Assembly: GCA_016200915.1 (NCBI GenBank)
Contig: JACQDV010000037.1
Coordinates: 1-64,000 of the forward strand
From: Sphingobacteriales bacterium
GTDB lineage: Bacteria > Bacteroidota > Bacteroidia > Chitinophagales > Chitinophagaceae
Reading direction: 5' to 3'
DNA: 64,000 nt
Below the pieces are notes generated by a model, which saw only the letters and a list, made by a program, of their open reading frames with translations, did no database searches and was not told where the DNA came from. The position numbers and the translations under genes were made by a program. This document shows positions 1-9,118 of this stretch, in pieces (positions within the stretch are counted from its first letter, which is position 1; the number at the start of each line of letters is the position of its first letter).

Positions 1-360
1 AAATCTTGTCGAAATTTGTTTTGAGGTTGTGCATTGAAAAAATTTAAGCACTTTTTCTAAGCAAATACTGTACTGTATTGGCTTTTATGCATAACCTCTT
101 TTTTCACATATTCACATTTTTCTAATCGCACAACGGGTTAATAATAATAATAATAAGCCCCCAGAATGATATTAAATGCTATAAAAAAGATTCAATTTTT
201 TTTGACGGGGTAAGAAATGGATCAGTTTATGAATTTTATGGAAAAATTCGTTTTGGGATATTAAGTTATTTTGGGTTCGAATATGACTGCAAAAAATCTT
301 CCTGGGAGAAAATTTATATAAATAAAGCTCTCCAAAAAAAAAACCGATTCTTACATGGCT
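1..360. other. AT-rich stretch with no intact gene
   Basis: No convincing intact gene is seen. On the plus strand a frame without stops but also without an ATG runs from about 141 to 368; its translation from 189 begins DSIFFDGVRNGSVYEF and looks protein-like, so it may be a relic of a lost gene, but I recognise no family. A (TAA)6 microsatellite lies at 139-156. The 17-18 nt word AACCGATTCTTACATGG at about 342 recurs with one substitution and one extra base at about 381, a short direct repeat. The stretch lies directly upstream of a decayed sensor kinase, so it is best read as a degenerating region. Confidence 0.4.
139..156. repeat. (TAA)6 microsatellite
   Basis: Six perfect tandem copies of TAA. 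It lies in non-coding, decaying DNA upstream of the kinase remnant. Nothing suggests a function. Confidence 0.8.
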
Positions 361-571
361 CAATTATTATATGATTCAATAACCGATTCATACAATGGAG
401 TTAGATGTCCTGATCAAATTCTGGGCGGAGGGCCCGGCAACCTATTGTGAAAAAAGGATAGCATTATTGAATATTTTGTCAGAAAAGAAAATATCCTTTA
501 GCATTAAAGATATAAAAGATAATAATGATCATACAGCAGGAACGCTGGTTGAATTGACCATACCTTTATAA
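361..571 (+). pseudogene. LytS-type sensor histidine kinase, C-terminal remnant
   Basis: Only the end of the ATPase domain of a LytS/YehU-type sensor kinase survives. One frame (codons from 361) gives a G-box, ILGGGPGNLL, then stops at 448. The frame shifted by one base (codons from 446) gives CEKRIALLNIL and ends GTLVELTIPL, the usual end of this kinase family, with a stop at 569-571. Removing one T near 445-446 joins them as GGGPGN-L-CEKRIALLN, so a one-base insertion has broken the gene; the sensor, dimerisation and N-box parts are missing upstream. The stop lies 2 bp before the response regulator ATG at 574, the normal operon layout for a LytS/LytTR pair. Frameshift and truncation are seen; the assignment rests on the family-typical G-box and C-terminus. 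Confidence 0.65.
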
Positions 572-573
572 TT

Positions 574-1325
574 ATGAAACCTGTTTCTGTAATAATTGTT
601 GATGACGAACCCGGAAATATTGTTACGCTATCAGAGTTAATAAAACAATATTGTCCGCAATTAATAATTAAAGGGGCTGCCCGTGATCCGATTGAAGCAA
701 TTAAGTTAATAAAAGAAACACAGCCTAAAATAGTTTTCCTTGATATAGAAATGCCATATGGAAACGCATTTGATTTGCTGGATAAATTAAAGCCGGTAAA
801 CTTTGAAGTGATATTTGTAACTGCCTTTAATGATTATGCCATCAAAGCATTTAAATATTCTGCTATTGATTACCTGTTAAAGCCCGTAAATATTACTGAA
901 TTAAAAGATGCTGTACAAAAGTAATTAACAGAATTGAAAAAGATGCTGTTAACATAAAGATTAACCAGTTTCTGGAAGGCCTGAAAGTTAATGTTCCTTC
1001 AGGTACAAATAAAATTGCATTGCCAACAGGTGATGGAAGTTATTTTGAAGATATTAATAACATTATGTACCTCGAAGCTTCCGGAAACTACACACATATC
1101 TTTTGCAAGGGTAAAACCAAAATTGTAGTTACCAAAAAACTAAAAGAGTATGAAGACACTCTTCCAAAAAATATTTTTGTGAGGGTTCATAATTCAAGTG
1201 TGGTGAATATCAACTTTGTTAAAAAATATTATACTGGCCGGGGAGGATATGTAGTAATGGAAGATGGAATGCAAATCCAGATTGCTGCCAGAAAAAAAGC
1301 GGAATTTCTAAGTCTGTTTAAGTAA
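574..1325 (+). pseudogene. LytTR-family response regulator, frameshifted
   Basis: The first part (574-924) is a receiver domain: acidic pair D10-D11, phospho-acceptor D57 in FLDIEMP, and the conserved lysine in YLLKPV. It stops at 922-924. The second part, in another frame up to 1325, is a LytTR DNA-binding domain with YLEASGNYTHI and FVRVHNSSVVN. Reading one extra A in the four-A run at 917-920 joins AVQK directly to VINRIEKDAV and restores one protein of about 250 residues, the family length. A single-base deletion, a programmed -1 slip or a homopolymer sequencing error could each explain this. Because the partner kinase upstream is also broken, loss of function of the whole system is the most likely reading. 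Confidence 0.85.
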
Positions 1326-1591
1326 GGCTGTGCTAATAATAAAGTTGGTGAAAACTCTATCTGATATTGTGGATTTCTGATGCGGGTTTTTCTATTTCAC
1401 TATTCACACAATCCGCTATTTTTACAAAAAATCTGATAGCTATGAATTCAATACACCATCAGTTTCCTCCGCTTAATAATCAACCCTACTTGTTAACGTT
1501 TTCTCAAAACACGGGTTTTGTTATCCCCATTAAAAAATAAATTAAACTTACGCTTCGTTTAAACATCTGTAAGAAAAGTCAAGATATAGCC

Positions 1592-2185
1592 ATGAAAAAT
1601 TTCCGGTTACCTTTTGTTACAATTCTTTTAGCCTCAATGGTACTGGTTAGTTTTACAGATAAAAGACCAAGAGGAAAAAAGCCGGTTGCAAAGAAGAAGA
1701 TCGCTTCTGCAGTTAAAACCATCACTCCCAAAGCACTTCCCTATTCACCATACACTGTTATCATTGACAAATCGGATTATGAATTAAGAGTATATGATAA
1801 AGATGGCTGGTATGCTACCTACCCTGTTGTGTTCGGCAATAAATCATTAAGCGATAAAAAAATGGAAGGAGACCGCAACACTCCCGAAGGAACTTTCCAT
1901 ATTGTTGCCAAAAAAAATCATTCGGAATGGGGAAAGTTTATGTTGATTGATTATCCCAATAATGAAAGTATTGAAAAGTTTAACGAACGAAAAGCAAACG
2001 GTGAAATTCCTACATCAGCCTCTATCGGTGGCGGTATAGGAATACATGGTACCAGGAAAGATGAAGAGTTTGCAGTAGATCGTTATCAAAACTGGACCTG
2101 GGGATGTATCTCGGTTAAATACTCAGATATTTTTGAACTCTACGATATGTTACCGGTAGGGACCAAAGTGGTGATTCAGAAATAA
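1592..2185 (+). CDS. L,D-transpeptidase (YkuD domain), secreted
   Basis: A 197-residue protein with an N-terminal hydrophobic segment (residues about 6-22), so exported to the periplasm or anchored in the inner membrane, then a lysine-rich linker and a YkuD catalytic domain from about residue 54 to the end. The active-site signature is visible: GIGIHGT, then about 20 residues later NWTWGCISVKYSD, where the cysteine of WGC is the nucleophile. The family makes 3-3 meso-DAP cross-links in peptidoglycan or attaches proteins to it; small enzymes of this kind are also common as murein-remodelling factors. It stands alone, with 266 bp upstream without a clear gene. The domain call is firm; the exact role in the wall is not visible. 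Confidence 0.88.
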   Translation: MKNFRLPFVTILLASMVLVSFTDKRPRGKKPVAKKKIASAVKTITPKALPYSPYTVIIDKSDYELRVYDKDGWYATYPVVFGNKSLSDKKMEGDRNTPEGTFHIVAKKNHSEWGKFMLIDYPNNESIEKFNERKANGEIPTSASIGGGIGIHGTRKDEEFAVDRYQNWTWGCISVKYSDIFELYDMLPVGTKVVIQK

Positions 2186-2191
2186 TCAGTT

Positions 2192-2214
2192 CAGCAAAAA
2201 AGTTTTTATTGCTG
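2192..2214. terminator. possible bidirectional terminator between ykuD-like gene and acs
   Basis: CAGCAA and TTGCTG arms flank an A-run and a T-run, and a T-rich stretch follows at 2216-2227. It sits between two convergent genes (stops at 2185 and 2245), the right place for a shared terminator. The stem has few GC pairs, so this is weak. Confidence 0.35.
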
Positions 2215-2244
2215 CTTTCCATTTTTCTCAATCAGGTTAACAAT

Positions 2245-4182
2245 CTACAACTTACCATTCTTTATTTCATCCACTACTCCGGGGTCTAACAAAGTACTTG
2301 TATCGCCGAGGTTTTGTGTTTCTCCTTCAGCAATCTTTCTTAAAATACGGCGCATAATTTTACCGCTTCTTGTTTTGGGCAGGCCGCTTACAAACTGAAT
2401 TTTATCTGGCTTGGCAATAGGTCCAATTACTCTTGTTACTGTTTGTAAAATATCCTGGCGCCTTGTATTATCATCGCCATGATGACCATTGTAAATTACA
2501 TAAGCATATATACCCTGCCCCTTAATATCATGCGGATAACCAACTACAGCACTTTCCACCACACCTGCATGCATATTAATAGCATTCTCCACTTCTGCAG
2601 TGCCAATACGGTGACCGCTTACATTCAACACATCATCTACCCTGCCGGTAATTCTGAAATTACCTTCATCATCTTTCAATGCACCATCGCCAGTAAAATA
2701 TAAATTATGGTAAGTAGCAAAATAGTTAGTGCGGCATCGTTCATGGTCGCCATAAGTAGTGCGGATGATAGAAGGCCATGGATTTTTAATACAAAGATTT
2801 CCTTTATATAAACCATGCTCATCTTTCTCTGTTACTTCTTTTCCATTTTCATCCACCAATATTGGATGCACCCCGGGTAATGGCAATGTTGCCCATGATG
2901 GTCTTGCAGGAGTAACACCTGCTAAATTGGAAATTAAAATACCACCCGTTTCTGTTTGCCACCATGTATCCACAATCGGACATTTCTTTTTGCCTACATG
3001 TTCATCGTACCAATGCCATGCTTCTTCATTTATGGGTTCACCTACTGTGCCTAATATTTTTAATGATGACAGGTCTTTACCTTTTAATGGATCTAAACCA
3101 AATCCCATCAAACTGCGAATGGCCGTTGGAGCTGTATAAAGAATATTTACTTTATGCCTGTCAACAATATCCCAAAATCTTCCTGCATCCGGCCAGGTAG
3201 GAATACCCTCAAACATTACGGAAGTAGCACCGGCACTTAACGGACCATAACATATATAACTGTGCCCGGTTATCCAACCAATATCTGCCGTGCAAAAAAA
3301 TCTATCTCCGGGTTCGTATTGAAATACATTTACAAAAGTATAACCCGTCCACACCATATAACCACCGCAGGTATGCACCACACCTTTTGGTTTACCGGTA
3401 CTTCCACTGGTATAAAGAATAAACAACGGGTCTTCTGCATCCATCTCTTCTGCAGGAAAGGAAACCACGCCATCTTTCTCTACCTGTGTTTCTGCATAAT
3501 CCATTTCATCTTCCCACCACACATCTCTTCCTTTAATCATAGATACCGGAGTACGTGTTCTTGTATAAACAATTACTTTCTTAACTGTTCTGTTTCCTAT
3601 CAATGCATCATCAATTACACTTTTTAATGGAATATCTTTTCCGCCACGGTAAGCACCATCACAGGTAATAATAAATTCTGCCTGTGCATCATACAATCTA
3701 TCGGCAATACTCTGTGCACTAAAGCCACCAAATATTACACTGTGTATTGCACCAATTCTTGCACAACCTAATATCGCATAAACCAACTCAGGCACCATAC
3801 CCATATAAATACAAACACGGTCACCTTTCTTTACACCATTATTCTTTAACATTTGTGCTACCTGGCATACACGTTTATGTAAACGATTATATGTAACCAC
3901 CCTTACTCTGTCATTAGGGTCATTGGGCTCCCAAATGAAAGCAGGTTTTTCACCCATGGTAGGAAGGTGACGGTCAATACAGCTTTCTGTAATATTTAAT
4001 TTGCCACCGGGAAACCAGCGAACATGCGGTTCAATAAAATTCCAGTCGAGTGTTTTATCCCATTTCTTTCTCCATTGAAAATTGGAAGCCACTTCATCCC
4101 AAAATCCTTCGGGATCATCTTCACTTCTTTTGTATGCTGCTTTGTATTCTTCTAATGATTTAATTTGAAATGGGTATGACAT
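2245..4182 (-). CDS. acs: acetyl-CoA synthetase
   Basis: AMP-forming acetate-CoA ligase of 645 residues, the family length; it activates acetate to acetyl-CoA in the cytoplasm. Visible marks are the N-terminal extension EEYKAAYKRSEDDPEGFW, the P-loop-like A3 motif YTSGSTGKPKG (about residue 264), the motif WWQTETGG, the hinge GRVDDVLNVSGHR, and the C-terminal PKTRSGKIMRR with the catalytic lysine that is acetylated in known homologues. The frame also has a TTG two codons upstream, but the ATG at 4180-4182 starts MSYPFQIKSLEEY as in homologues, so I use it. It is transcribed divergently from an MHS-type organic-acid transporter, which fits acetate or related carboxylate use. Confidence 0.97.
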   Translation of the reverse strand: MSYPFQIKSLEEYKAAYKRSEDDPEGFWDEVASNFQWRKKWDKTLDWNFIEPHVRWFPGGKLNITESCIDRHLPTMGEKPAFIWEPNDPNDRVRVVTYNRLHKRVCQVAQMLKNNGVKKGDRVCIYMGMVPELVYAILGCARIGAIHSVIFGGFSAQSIADRLYDAQAEFIITCDGAYRGGKDIPLKSVIDDALIGNRTVKKVIVYTRTRTPVSMIKGRDVWWEDEMDYAETQVEKDGVVSFPAEEMDAEDPLFILYTSGSTGKPKGVVHTCGGYMVWTGYTFVNVFQYEPGDRFFCTADIGWITGHSYICYGPLSAGATSVMFEGIPTWPDAGRFWDIVDRHKVNILYTAPTAIRSLMGFGLDPLKGKDLSSLKILGTVGEPINEEAWHWYDEHVGKKKCPIVDTWWQTETGGILISNLAGVTPARPSWATLPLPGVHPILVDENGKEVTEKDEHGLYKGNLCIKNPWPSIIRTTYGDHERCRTNYFATYHNLYFTGDGALKDDEGNFRITGRVDDVLNVSGHRIGTAEVENAINMHAGVVESAVVGYPHDIKGQGIYAYVIYNGHHGDDNTRRQDILQTVTRVIGPIAKPDKIQFVSGLPKTRSGKIMRRILRKIAEGETQNLGDTSTLLDPGVVDEIKNGKL

Positions 4183-4290
4183 AAGCAAACGAGTATTAGT
4201 ATAGTTTGAAATAGATTTTAAAATTACAACAAGCTTTAATAAGTTTATAGACTGATTGTGAAAGTAATCCTGCTGCTGTAATCATTAAAG

Positions 4291-4298
4291 CAAATATA
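4291..4298 (-). promoter_or_regulatory. candidate -7 element for acs
   Basis: On the minus strand this reads TATATTTG, a full match to the Bacteroidota -7 consensus TAnnTTTG. It lies about 109 bp upstream of the acs start. No good -33 TTTG is seen at the expected distance, so support is limited. Confidence 0.3.
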
Positions 4299-4352
4299 AA
4301 AGCTTTGTTGAGTAATAAATCAGCAGGGTAAAATTGAATCAACCGATTGCTA

Positions 4353-5984
4353 ATGCAACAAAACGAAACCAAAACTATCTGGCAGGTTATTGCAGCGTCA
4401 TCTGTAGGAACATTAATTGAGTGGTACGACTTTTATATTTTCGGAAGTCTTGCACCAGTGCTGGCTGCCCAGTTTTTTCCTAAAACAAATCCTACCGCCG
4501 CCTTACTAAGTACACTGGCAACATTTGCTGCAGGTTTTATTGTTCGCCCGTTTGGAGCATTGGTGTTTGGGAGGTTAGGGGATTTAATTGGCAGAAAATA
4601 TACTTTTCTGTTAACACTTATTATAATGGGCGGGTCAACATTTGCAATTGGTTTGATACCCGGCTACGAAACAATTGGATTTGCGGCCCCTGTTCTTGTT
4701 TTATTATTACGTTTATTACAGGGCCTTGCTTTGGGTGGGGAATATGGCGGAGCTGCAACATATGTTGCTGAACATTCACCCACCAACAGAAGAGGTTATT
4801 ATACTTCGTGGATACAAACTACTGCTACACTCGGTTTGTTTGTTTCACTGGGAGTTATTTTAATAACCCGGCACAGTCTTGATGCTGATTTAACTAAGTC
4901 TATCGCTAAGTTTAATCAATGGGGCTGGAGGATTCCTTTCCTTGTTTCAATAATACTGGTGATCATTTCTATTTATATCCGTTTGCGGATGAAAGAATCG
5001 CCATTGTTTGCCAAATTAAAAACAGAAGGTAAAACATCTGTAAACCCTCTAAAAGAAAGTTTTGTACACAAAGGAAATTTAAAGATGGTGTTGCTGGCTT
5101 TGTTTGGAGCCACTATGGGCCAGGGAGTGGTTTGGTACACCGGGCAATTTTATGCACAGAGTTTTATTGAAAACGTTTGTAAAGTAGATTTTGATCAATC
5201 AAGAACAATTATCATCTGGGCTATTTTATTTGCCACACCATTTTTTGTAGTGTTTGGACGCTGGAGTGATAAGATTGGAAGGAAATGGATAATGATGATT
5301 GGGATGTTGCTGGCGATTGTTTCTTACAGACCGGTATTTAATTATTTTATACACTTAACAGATGTTAAAGAATTGGTGAGGTCATTACCAAAACAAATGC
5401 CGGGTTTAAATATTAATTCACAGGAATCAAAAGACTTTGAAAAACAGTGGGATGATTTTTTTGCGAAAGGAAATAAAGCTGATTTAATTATTATTAAAAA
5501 CGATACCATTGAAAAAGAGCAAAAAATTATTAGCCAGTATAAATATAGATGGATATTAAAAGATGAAATTCAATTTTCAGAATTGAGAACGGATACAGTT
5601 ATTAATTATAAATCGAATCCAGAATTCCGATACAACAAGAATGTAACTTATATAGACAAAAGACTAACTACTTCTAAATATTGGAAGATAGTTGCTTTTG
5701 TTTGGGTGCTTATAATATTTGTCACAATGGTTTACGGCCCTATCGCTGCTTTCTTAGTGGAAATGTTCCCAACAAAAATCCGTTACACCAGTATGAGTTT
5801 GCCCTATCATGTAGGCAATGGAGTGTTTGGCGGATTGACGCCATTTATTGCTACCTTGCTCACTACTATTTACACCGGTGATAAACTGGTGGGCTTATGG
5901 TATCCTGTACTGGTGGCAGCGGTTTGCCTGGTAATTGGTGTCTTGTATATATCTAACAAAATTGATCCTGATGTTAATGATTAA
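4353..5984 (+). CDS. MFS transporter, metabolite:H+ symporter (MHS) type
   Basis: Inner-membrane transporter of 543 residues with 12 predicted helices. The N-terminal half shows hallmarks of the MHS group (proline/betaine, alpha-ketoglutarate, citrate and shikimate carriers): GTLIEWYDFYIFGSLAP, GRLGDLIGRK and LQGLALGGEYGGA. The loop between helices 9 and 10 (about residues 330-440), predicted periplasmic, holds an extra hydrophilic domain of about 110 residues that ordinary MHS carriers lack. A TTG lies two codons upstream, but the ATG at 4353 is preferred. The gene is divergent from acs across 170 bp, and a two-helix protein follows. Substrate unknown; a carboxylate is a reasonable inference from acs. 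Confidence 0.88.
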   Translation: MQQNETKTIWQVIAASSVGTLIEWYDFYIFGSLAPVLAAQFFPKTNPTAALLSTLATFAAGFIVRPFGALVFGRLGDLIGRKYTFLLTLIIMGGSTFAIGLIPGYETIGFAAPVLVLLLRLLQGLALGGEYGGAATYVAEHSPTNRRGYYTSWIQTTATLGLFVSLGVILITRHSLDADLTKSIAKFNQWGWRIPFLVSIILVIISIYIRLRMKESPLFAKLKTEGKTSVNPLKESFVHKGNLKMVLLALFGATMGQGVVWYTGQFYAQSFIENVCKVDFDQSRTIIIWAILFATPFFVVFGRWSDKIGRKWIMMIGMLLAIVSYRPVFNYFIHLTDVKELVRSLPKQMPGLNINSQESKDFEKQWDDFFAKGNKADLIIIKNDTIEKEQKIISQYKYRWILKDEIQFSELRTDTVINYKSNPEFRYNKNVTYIDKRLTTSKYWKIVAFVWVLIIFVTMVYGPIAAFLVEMFPTKIRYTSMSLPYHVGNGVFGGLTPFIATLLTTIYTGDKLVGLWYPVLVAAVCLVIGVLYISNKIDPDVND

Positions 5985-6007
5985 GCCCCCGATCCCTAAA
6001 GGGGAAT
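5983..6007. repeat. C-rich/G-rich mini-palindrome (family A)
   Basis: The word GCCCCCGATCCCTAAAGGGG fills the spacer between the MHS transporter and the small two-helix gene. It has the same layout (C5 block, short AT spacer, CCC-loop-GGGG) as elements at 15727-15759 and 17092-17116, so I treat the three as one dispersed family. Confidence 0.55.
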
Positions 6008-6019
6008 AAATATTTTTTT

Positions 6020-6265
6020 ATGAACAAACTAAAACGATATACCGGAATAATATGGATAGCACTTGGCCCGCTGGCAGTTTATTATTTAATTAAAACAGCC
6101 GCTGCGGAAATTGCAAAGAAACCGGTGATTGACACTAAAATACAATGGATTGTTTTTATCGTTGTATTTATTCCAATTGCCATGGGTATGATGATATTTG
6201 GTTATTATGCTTTTAAAGGTGAGTATGACCATTTACCTGAAAGTTCTGCAGAAATTGAAGATTAA
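6020..6265 (+). CDS. small two-helix membrane protein (DUF6814-like)
   Basis: An 81-residue protein with two predicted transmembrane helices (about residues 8-26 and 41-63) and an acidic C-terminus ending PESSAEIED. It begins 35 bp after the MHS transporter and almost certainly shares its transcript. I recall similar small proteins annotated as DUF6814 beside Bacteroidota transporters, but cannot verify the match here. It could be an accessory subunit of the transporter; this is inferred only from position and size. Confidence 0.65.
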   Translation: MNKLKRYTGIIWIALGPLAVYYLIKTAAAEIAKKPVIDTKIQWIVFIVVFIPIAMGMMIFGYYAFKGEYDHLPESSAEIED

Positions 6266-6281
6266 AAAGGAAATTTGAAGA

Positions 6282-8171
6282 GTGAAATATTATTTAACGT
6301 TATTGCTGTCTTTAATTTTTTTAAATGATGCTGCCCTGGCCCAATGCAGCCCTTCCGTTATATTTAAAGATGATTTTGGTACAGGAACCGCACAATATGG
6401 CCCTGCATTACCTGCAAATGTTACTGCCTACCAATATACAGCAACCGGTTCTGTTAATGACGGTCAATACAGTATTCGTAAAACAGCTGCCCCATTAGAT
6501 GGCACACAAATTTTTGGAAGCTGGTTTACCGGTAGTGAACATACCGGTAACAACGGATATATGATGGTTGTAAACGCATCATTTAACGCAGGAAAATTTT
6601 ATGAAACAAAAATTGATAACCTGTGCAGCGGTACTTCTATCAAGTTTTCAGCATGGATTGCTAATTTATTGCGGCTCGGTACACCCGATCCATTGGATCC
6701 CGATGTAAAGTTTGAAATTAAAAGTGCTGCCAGCGGTACAGTGCTTGGTTCTTATACTACTGGTAAGATAAGCCGGTACAGCACTTTTACATGGGAACAA
6801 TATGGATTTGATATTCTGTTACCTCCGGGGGAAACTTCTGTTATACTCACCATGTATAATAACCAGGTAGGTGGTTATGGTAATGACCTGGTATTAGATG
6901 ATATTGAGTTTTCTGTTTGTGGTGCTGAAACAAAACCTTTTTTAACAGGTACATATTTAGGTGGTAATACAGTTTGCTCCAATAACAATATTCTTATTAA
7001 CGGAAATATTACCAAACAGGTTTATAACAATCCGGTGTATCAATGGCAGTCGAGCACCGATAGTATTAACTGGGTAAATATAAATGGTGCCAATCAACAA
7101 GATTATACAATAAATAACGCCACTGCTTCCGATAGTAAATGGTATCGTTTGCTGATTGCAGAACCAGCCAGTATTAATTTGCCCAATTGCCGGACTACTT
7201 CTTCTGCAATAAAGCTGGATGTTTATGACCCTAAACCAGTTACTCTAAGCAATGAAAGTCCGTATTGCATTGGCGATACTATAAAATTAGTCAATCAGTT
7301 TCCTGCATTGAGTTATAATTGGACAGGACCGAACAGCCTTAGTTCAACCGATAGTGTCATCTCTATTTTCCCGGCGAGTTTTAGTGATGCAGGTGTTTAT
7401 AGTTTAACAACTATTACTGATGGTGGTTGCGTTACCATTGGTAATACCAACGTGACAATTAAACCAAACAAACTTTCTGTTTCGCTTCCTGATACAACCA
7501 CTTTATTATGCGATAATGCAACGGTAACTTTTACAGCTAATAACCCTTTTATTACCGACTGGCAATGGAGTACCGGTGCCACTACACCCAGTTTAACTAT
7601 TGCAACTGATGGAACGTATTGGGTAAAAGTTTCTGATGATGCCTGCAAAGCTGCTGATACCACAACTGTGAGAACAAACAGAACACCAGTAGTTAATTTG
7701 GGAAGCGATACCACTATTTGCACTGATGAAAATATTTTATTGGATGTAACCGACGTTGTAGCTACTGATTATTTGTGGCAGGATGGAGATAATAAACCGG
7801 TAAAAAATATAGTCAACCAGGGTTATTACCAGGTTACATTGTCTAATGAATGCGGAACTGCTACTGATGGTTTTTCAGTAATTATCGCTAATTGTTTGAA
7901 CCAGTTGTTTGTGCCTACAGCATTTACTCCTAATAATGATAATAAGAATGATATACTAAAAGCTAAAGCCTTTTTCCCGATCACGGATTTTAGTTTTAGT
8001 ATTTATAACCGCTGGGGGCAAAAAATATTCACTACAACTAATTTGTTTGCAGGATGGGATGGAACCTTAAATGGCAATCAAGCTCCATCAGGCGCTTATG
8101 TGTGGTACCTCAGCTACAAGCGAAAAAACGTTCCTTATAAACAAAAGGGAAGTACAGTGTTAATCCGGTAA
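6282..8171 (+). CDS. secreted multidomain protein with T9SS type-B C-terminal domain
   Basis: A 629-residue exported protein. A signal peptide (about residues 1-20, ending ALAQ) is followed by a lectin-like or carbohydrate-binding-like N-terminal region, Ig/PKD-like repeats (about residues 220-530) with evenly spaced cysteines, and a C-terminal sorting domain starting at LFVPTAFTPNNDNKNDIL with IYNRWGQKIF and GWDGTLNGNQAPSGAYVW. This domain is the gliding-motility-associated CHU_C-type signal that sends proteins through the type IX secretion system to the cell surface. The start is GTG at 6282; no ATG gives a complete signal peptide. It begins 16 bp after the small membrane gene. A surface adhesin role is inferred from domain content. 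Confidence 0.82.
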   Translation: MKYYLTLLLSLIFLNDAALAQCSPSVIFKDDFGTGTAQYGPALPANVTAYQYTATGSVNDGQYSIRKTAAPLDGTQIFGSWFTGSEHTGNNGYMMVVNASFNAGKFYETKIDNLCSGTSIKFSAWIANLLRLGTPDPLDPDVKFEIKSAASGTVLGSYTTGKISRYSTFTWEQYGFDILLPPGETSVILTMYNNQVGGYGNDLVLDDIEFSVCGAETKPFLTGTYLGGNTVCSNNNILINGNITKQVYNNPVYQWQSSTDSINWVNINGANQQDYTINNATASDSKWYRLLIAEPASINLPNCRTTSSAIKLDVYDPKPVTLSNESPYCIGDTIKLVNQFPALSYNWTGPNSLSSTDSVISIFPASFSDAGVYSLTTITDGGCVTIGNTNVTIKPNKLSVSLPDTTTLLCDNATVTFTANNPFITDWQWSTGATTPSLTIATDGTYWVKVSDDACKAADTTTVRTNRTPVVNLGSDTTICTDENILLDVTDVVATDYLWQDGDNKPVKNIVNQGYYQVTLSNECGTATDGFSVIIANCLNQLFVPTAFTPNNDNKNDILKAKAFFPITDFSFSIYNRWGQKIFTTTNLFAGWDGTLNGNQAPSGAYVWYLSYKRKNVPYKQKGSTVLIR

Positions 8172-8204
8172 ATCATTTCTTCAATTATTCGTTACTTTGT
8201 TGAT

Positions 8205-9107
8205 ATGTCAATAGAAGTATCCAATCTCACCAAGGTCTACGGAGAACAAAAAGCGGTTAATGGAATTTCTTTTAAAATAAACAAAGGAGAAATCGTAGGG
8301 TTTCTTGGCCCCAATGGCGCCGGTAAATCCACTACTATGAAGATGGTTACAGGTTACCTGTTACCCGATGCAGGTAATGCTTCCGTTTGTGGTGTGGATG
8401 TGAAGACACATCCACTCGACACAAAAAAGAAAATTGGTTACCTGCCGGAAGCTAATCCACTTTACTACGATATGTATGTAAAAGAATATCTCGGGTTTAT
8501 TGCAGATGTACATACAATTGGCAATAAGCAACAGGCAATAAGCAAGGTTATTGAATTAACCGGTTTAACACCGGAATCACATAAAAAGATTGGACAATTA
8601 TCCAAAGGATATAAACAACGGGTGGGTTTAGCCGCTGCATTAATTCATGACCCTGAAGTACTGATATTAGATGAACCAACATCAGGACTGGACCCAAATC
8701 AAATTGTAGAGATAAGAGAAGTGATAAAACGTTTGGGTGAAAATAAAACGGTATTGTTCTCATCTCATATTATGCAGGAAGTGCAAGCCATCTGCGACCG
8801 GGTTATCATCATCAATAAAGGAAATATTGTGGCTGATGATAAACTGAGCAAGCTGCAGGAAAGCAATAACAGCAATAAGGTACTGGTGAAGTTTAAAGAA
8901 AATGTAGATGCTGCTTTTCTTCGCCGCTTAACAAGTGTTAGTGCGGTTAATAAGACGGAAGATGAAAGTTTTGTACTGGATGGAGAAGATATGACTGAAA
9001 TCAGGAAACAATTGATGGAACTCGCATTGCAAAACAATTTCAATATCGTTTCTTTGCAAACCGAAAGCAGAAGTTTGGAAGAAGTGTTCAGGAGTTTGAC
9101 GAACTGA
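8205..9107 (+). CDS. gldA: ABC transporter ATP-binding protein GldA
   Basis: A 300-residue ABC ATPase: Walker A GPNGAGKST at residues 35-43, signature LSKGYKQRVG, Walker B and D-loop LILDEPTSGLDPNQ, and H-loop SSHIMQEVQ. Length, the N-terminal MSIEVSNLTKVYGEQKAVNG and a C-terminal domain ending SLEEVFRSLT fit GldA, the ATPase that works with GldF and GldG and is required for gliding in flavobacteria. GldF/GldG are not in this window. In non-gliding Bacteroidota the same family is kept as a general export ATPase, so the symbol marks the family rather than proven motility. It follows the T9SS cargo gene by 33 bp. Confidence 0.85.
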   Translation: MSIEVSNLTKVYGEQKAVNGISFKINKGEIVGFLGPNGAGKSTTMKMVTGYLLPDAGNASVCGVDVKTHPLDTKKKIGYLPEANPLYYDMYVKEYLGFIADVHTIGNKQQAISKVIELTGLTPESHKKIGQLSKGYKQRVGLAAALIHDPEVLILDEPTSGLDPNQIVEIREVIKRLGENKTVLFSSHIMQEVQAICDRVIIINKGNIVADDKLSKLQESNNSNKVLVKFKENVDAAFLRRLTSVSAVNKTEDESFVLDGEDMTEIRKQLMELALQNNFNIVSLQTESRSLEEVFRSLTN

Positions 9108-9118
9108 TGAAGGCAAGA

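Noticed and set aside
1442-1540. 32-residue open frame starting MNSIHHQFPPLNNQ
   Set aside because: Short, no ribosome-site or family support, and in a spacer between unrelated genes; kept out as likely chance.
2479-3627. Several long open frames antisense to acs
   Set aside because: They overlap a clear acs gene fully and show no family likeness; the same holds for antisense frames over eno, tsf, rpsB, the GH and UnbV genes.
4183-4192. GCAAACGAGT as a LacI half-site before acs
   Set aside because: Only one half of the palindrome matches; no dyad.
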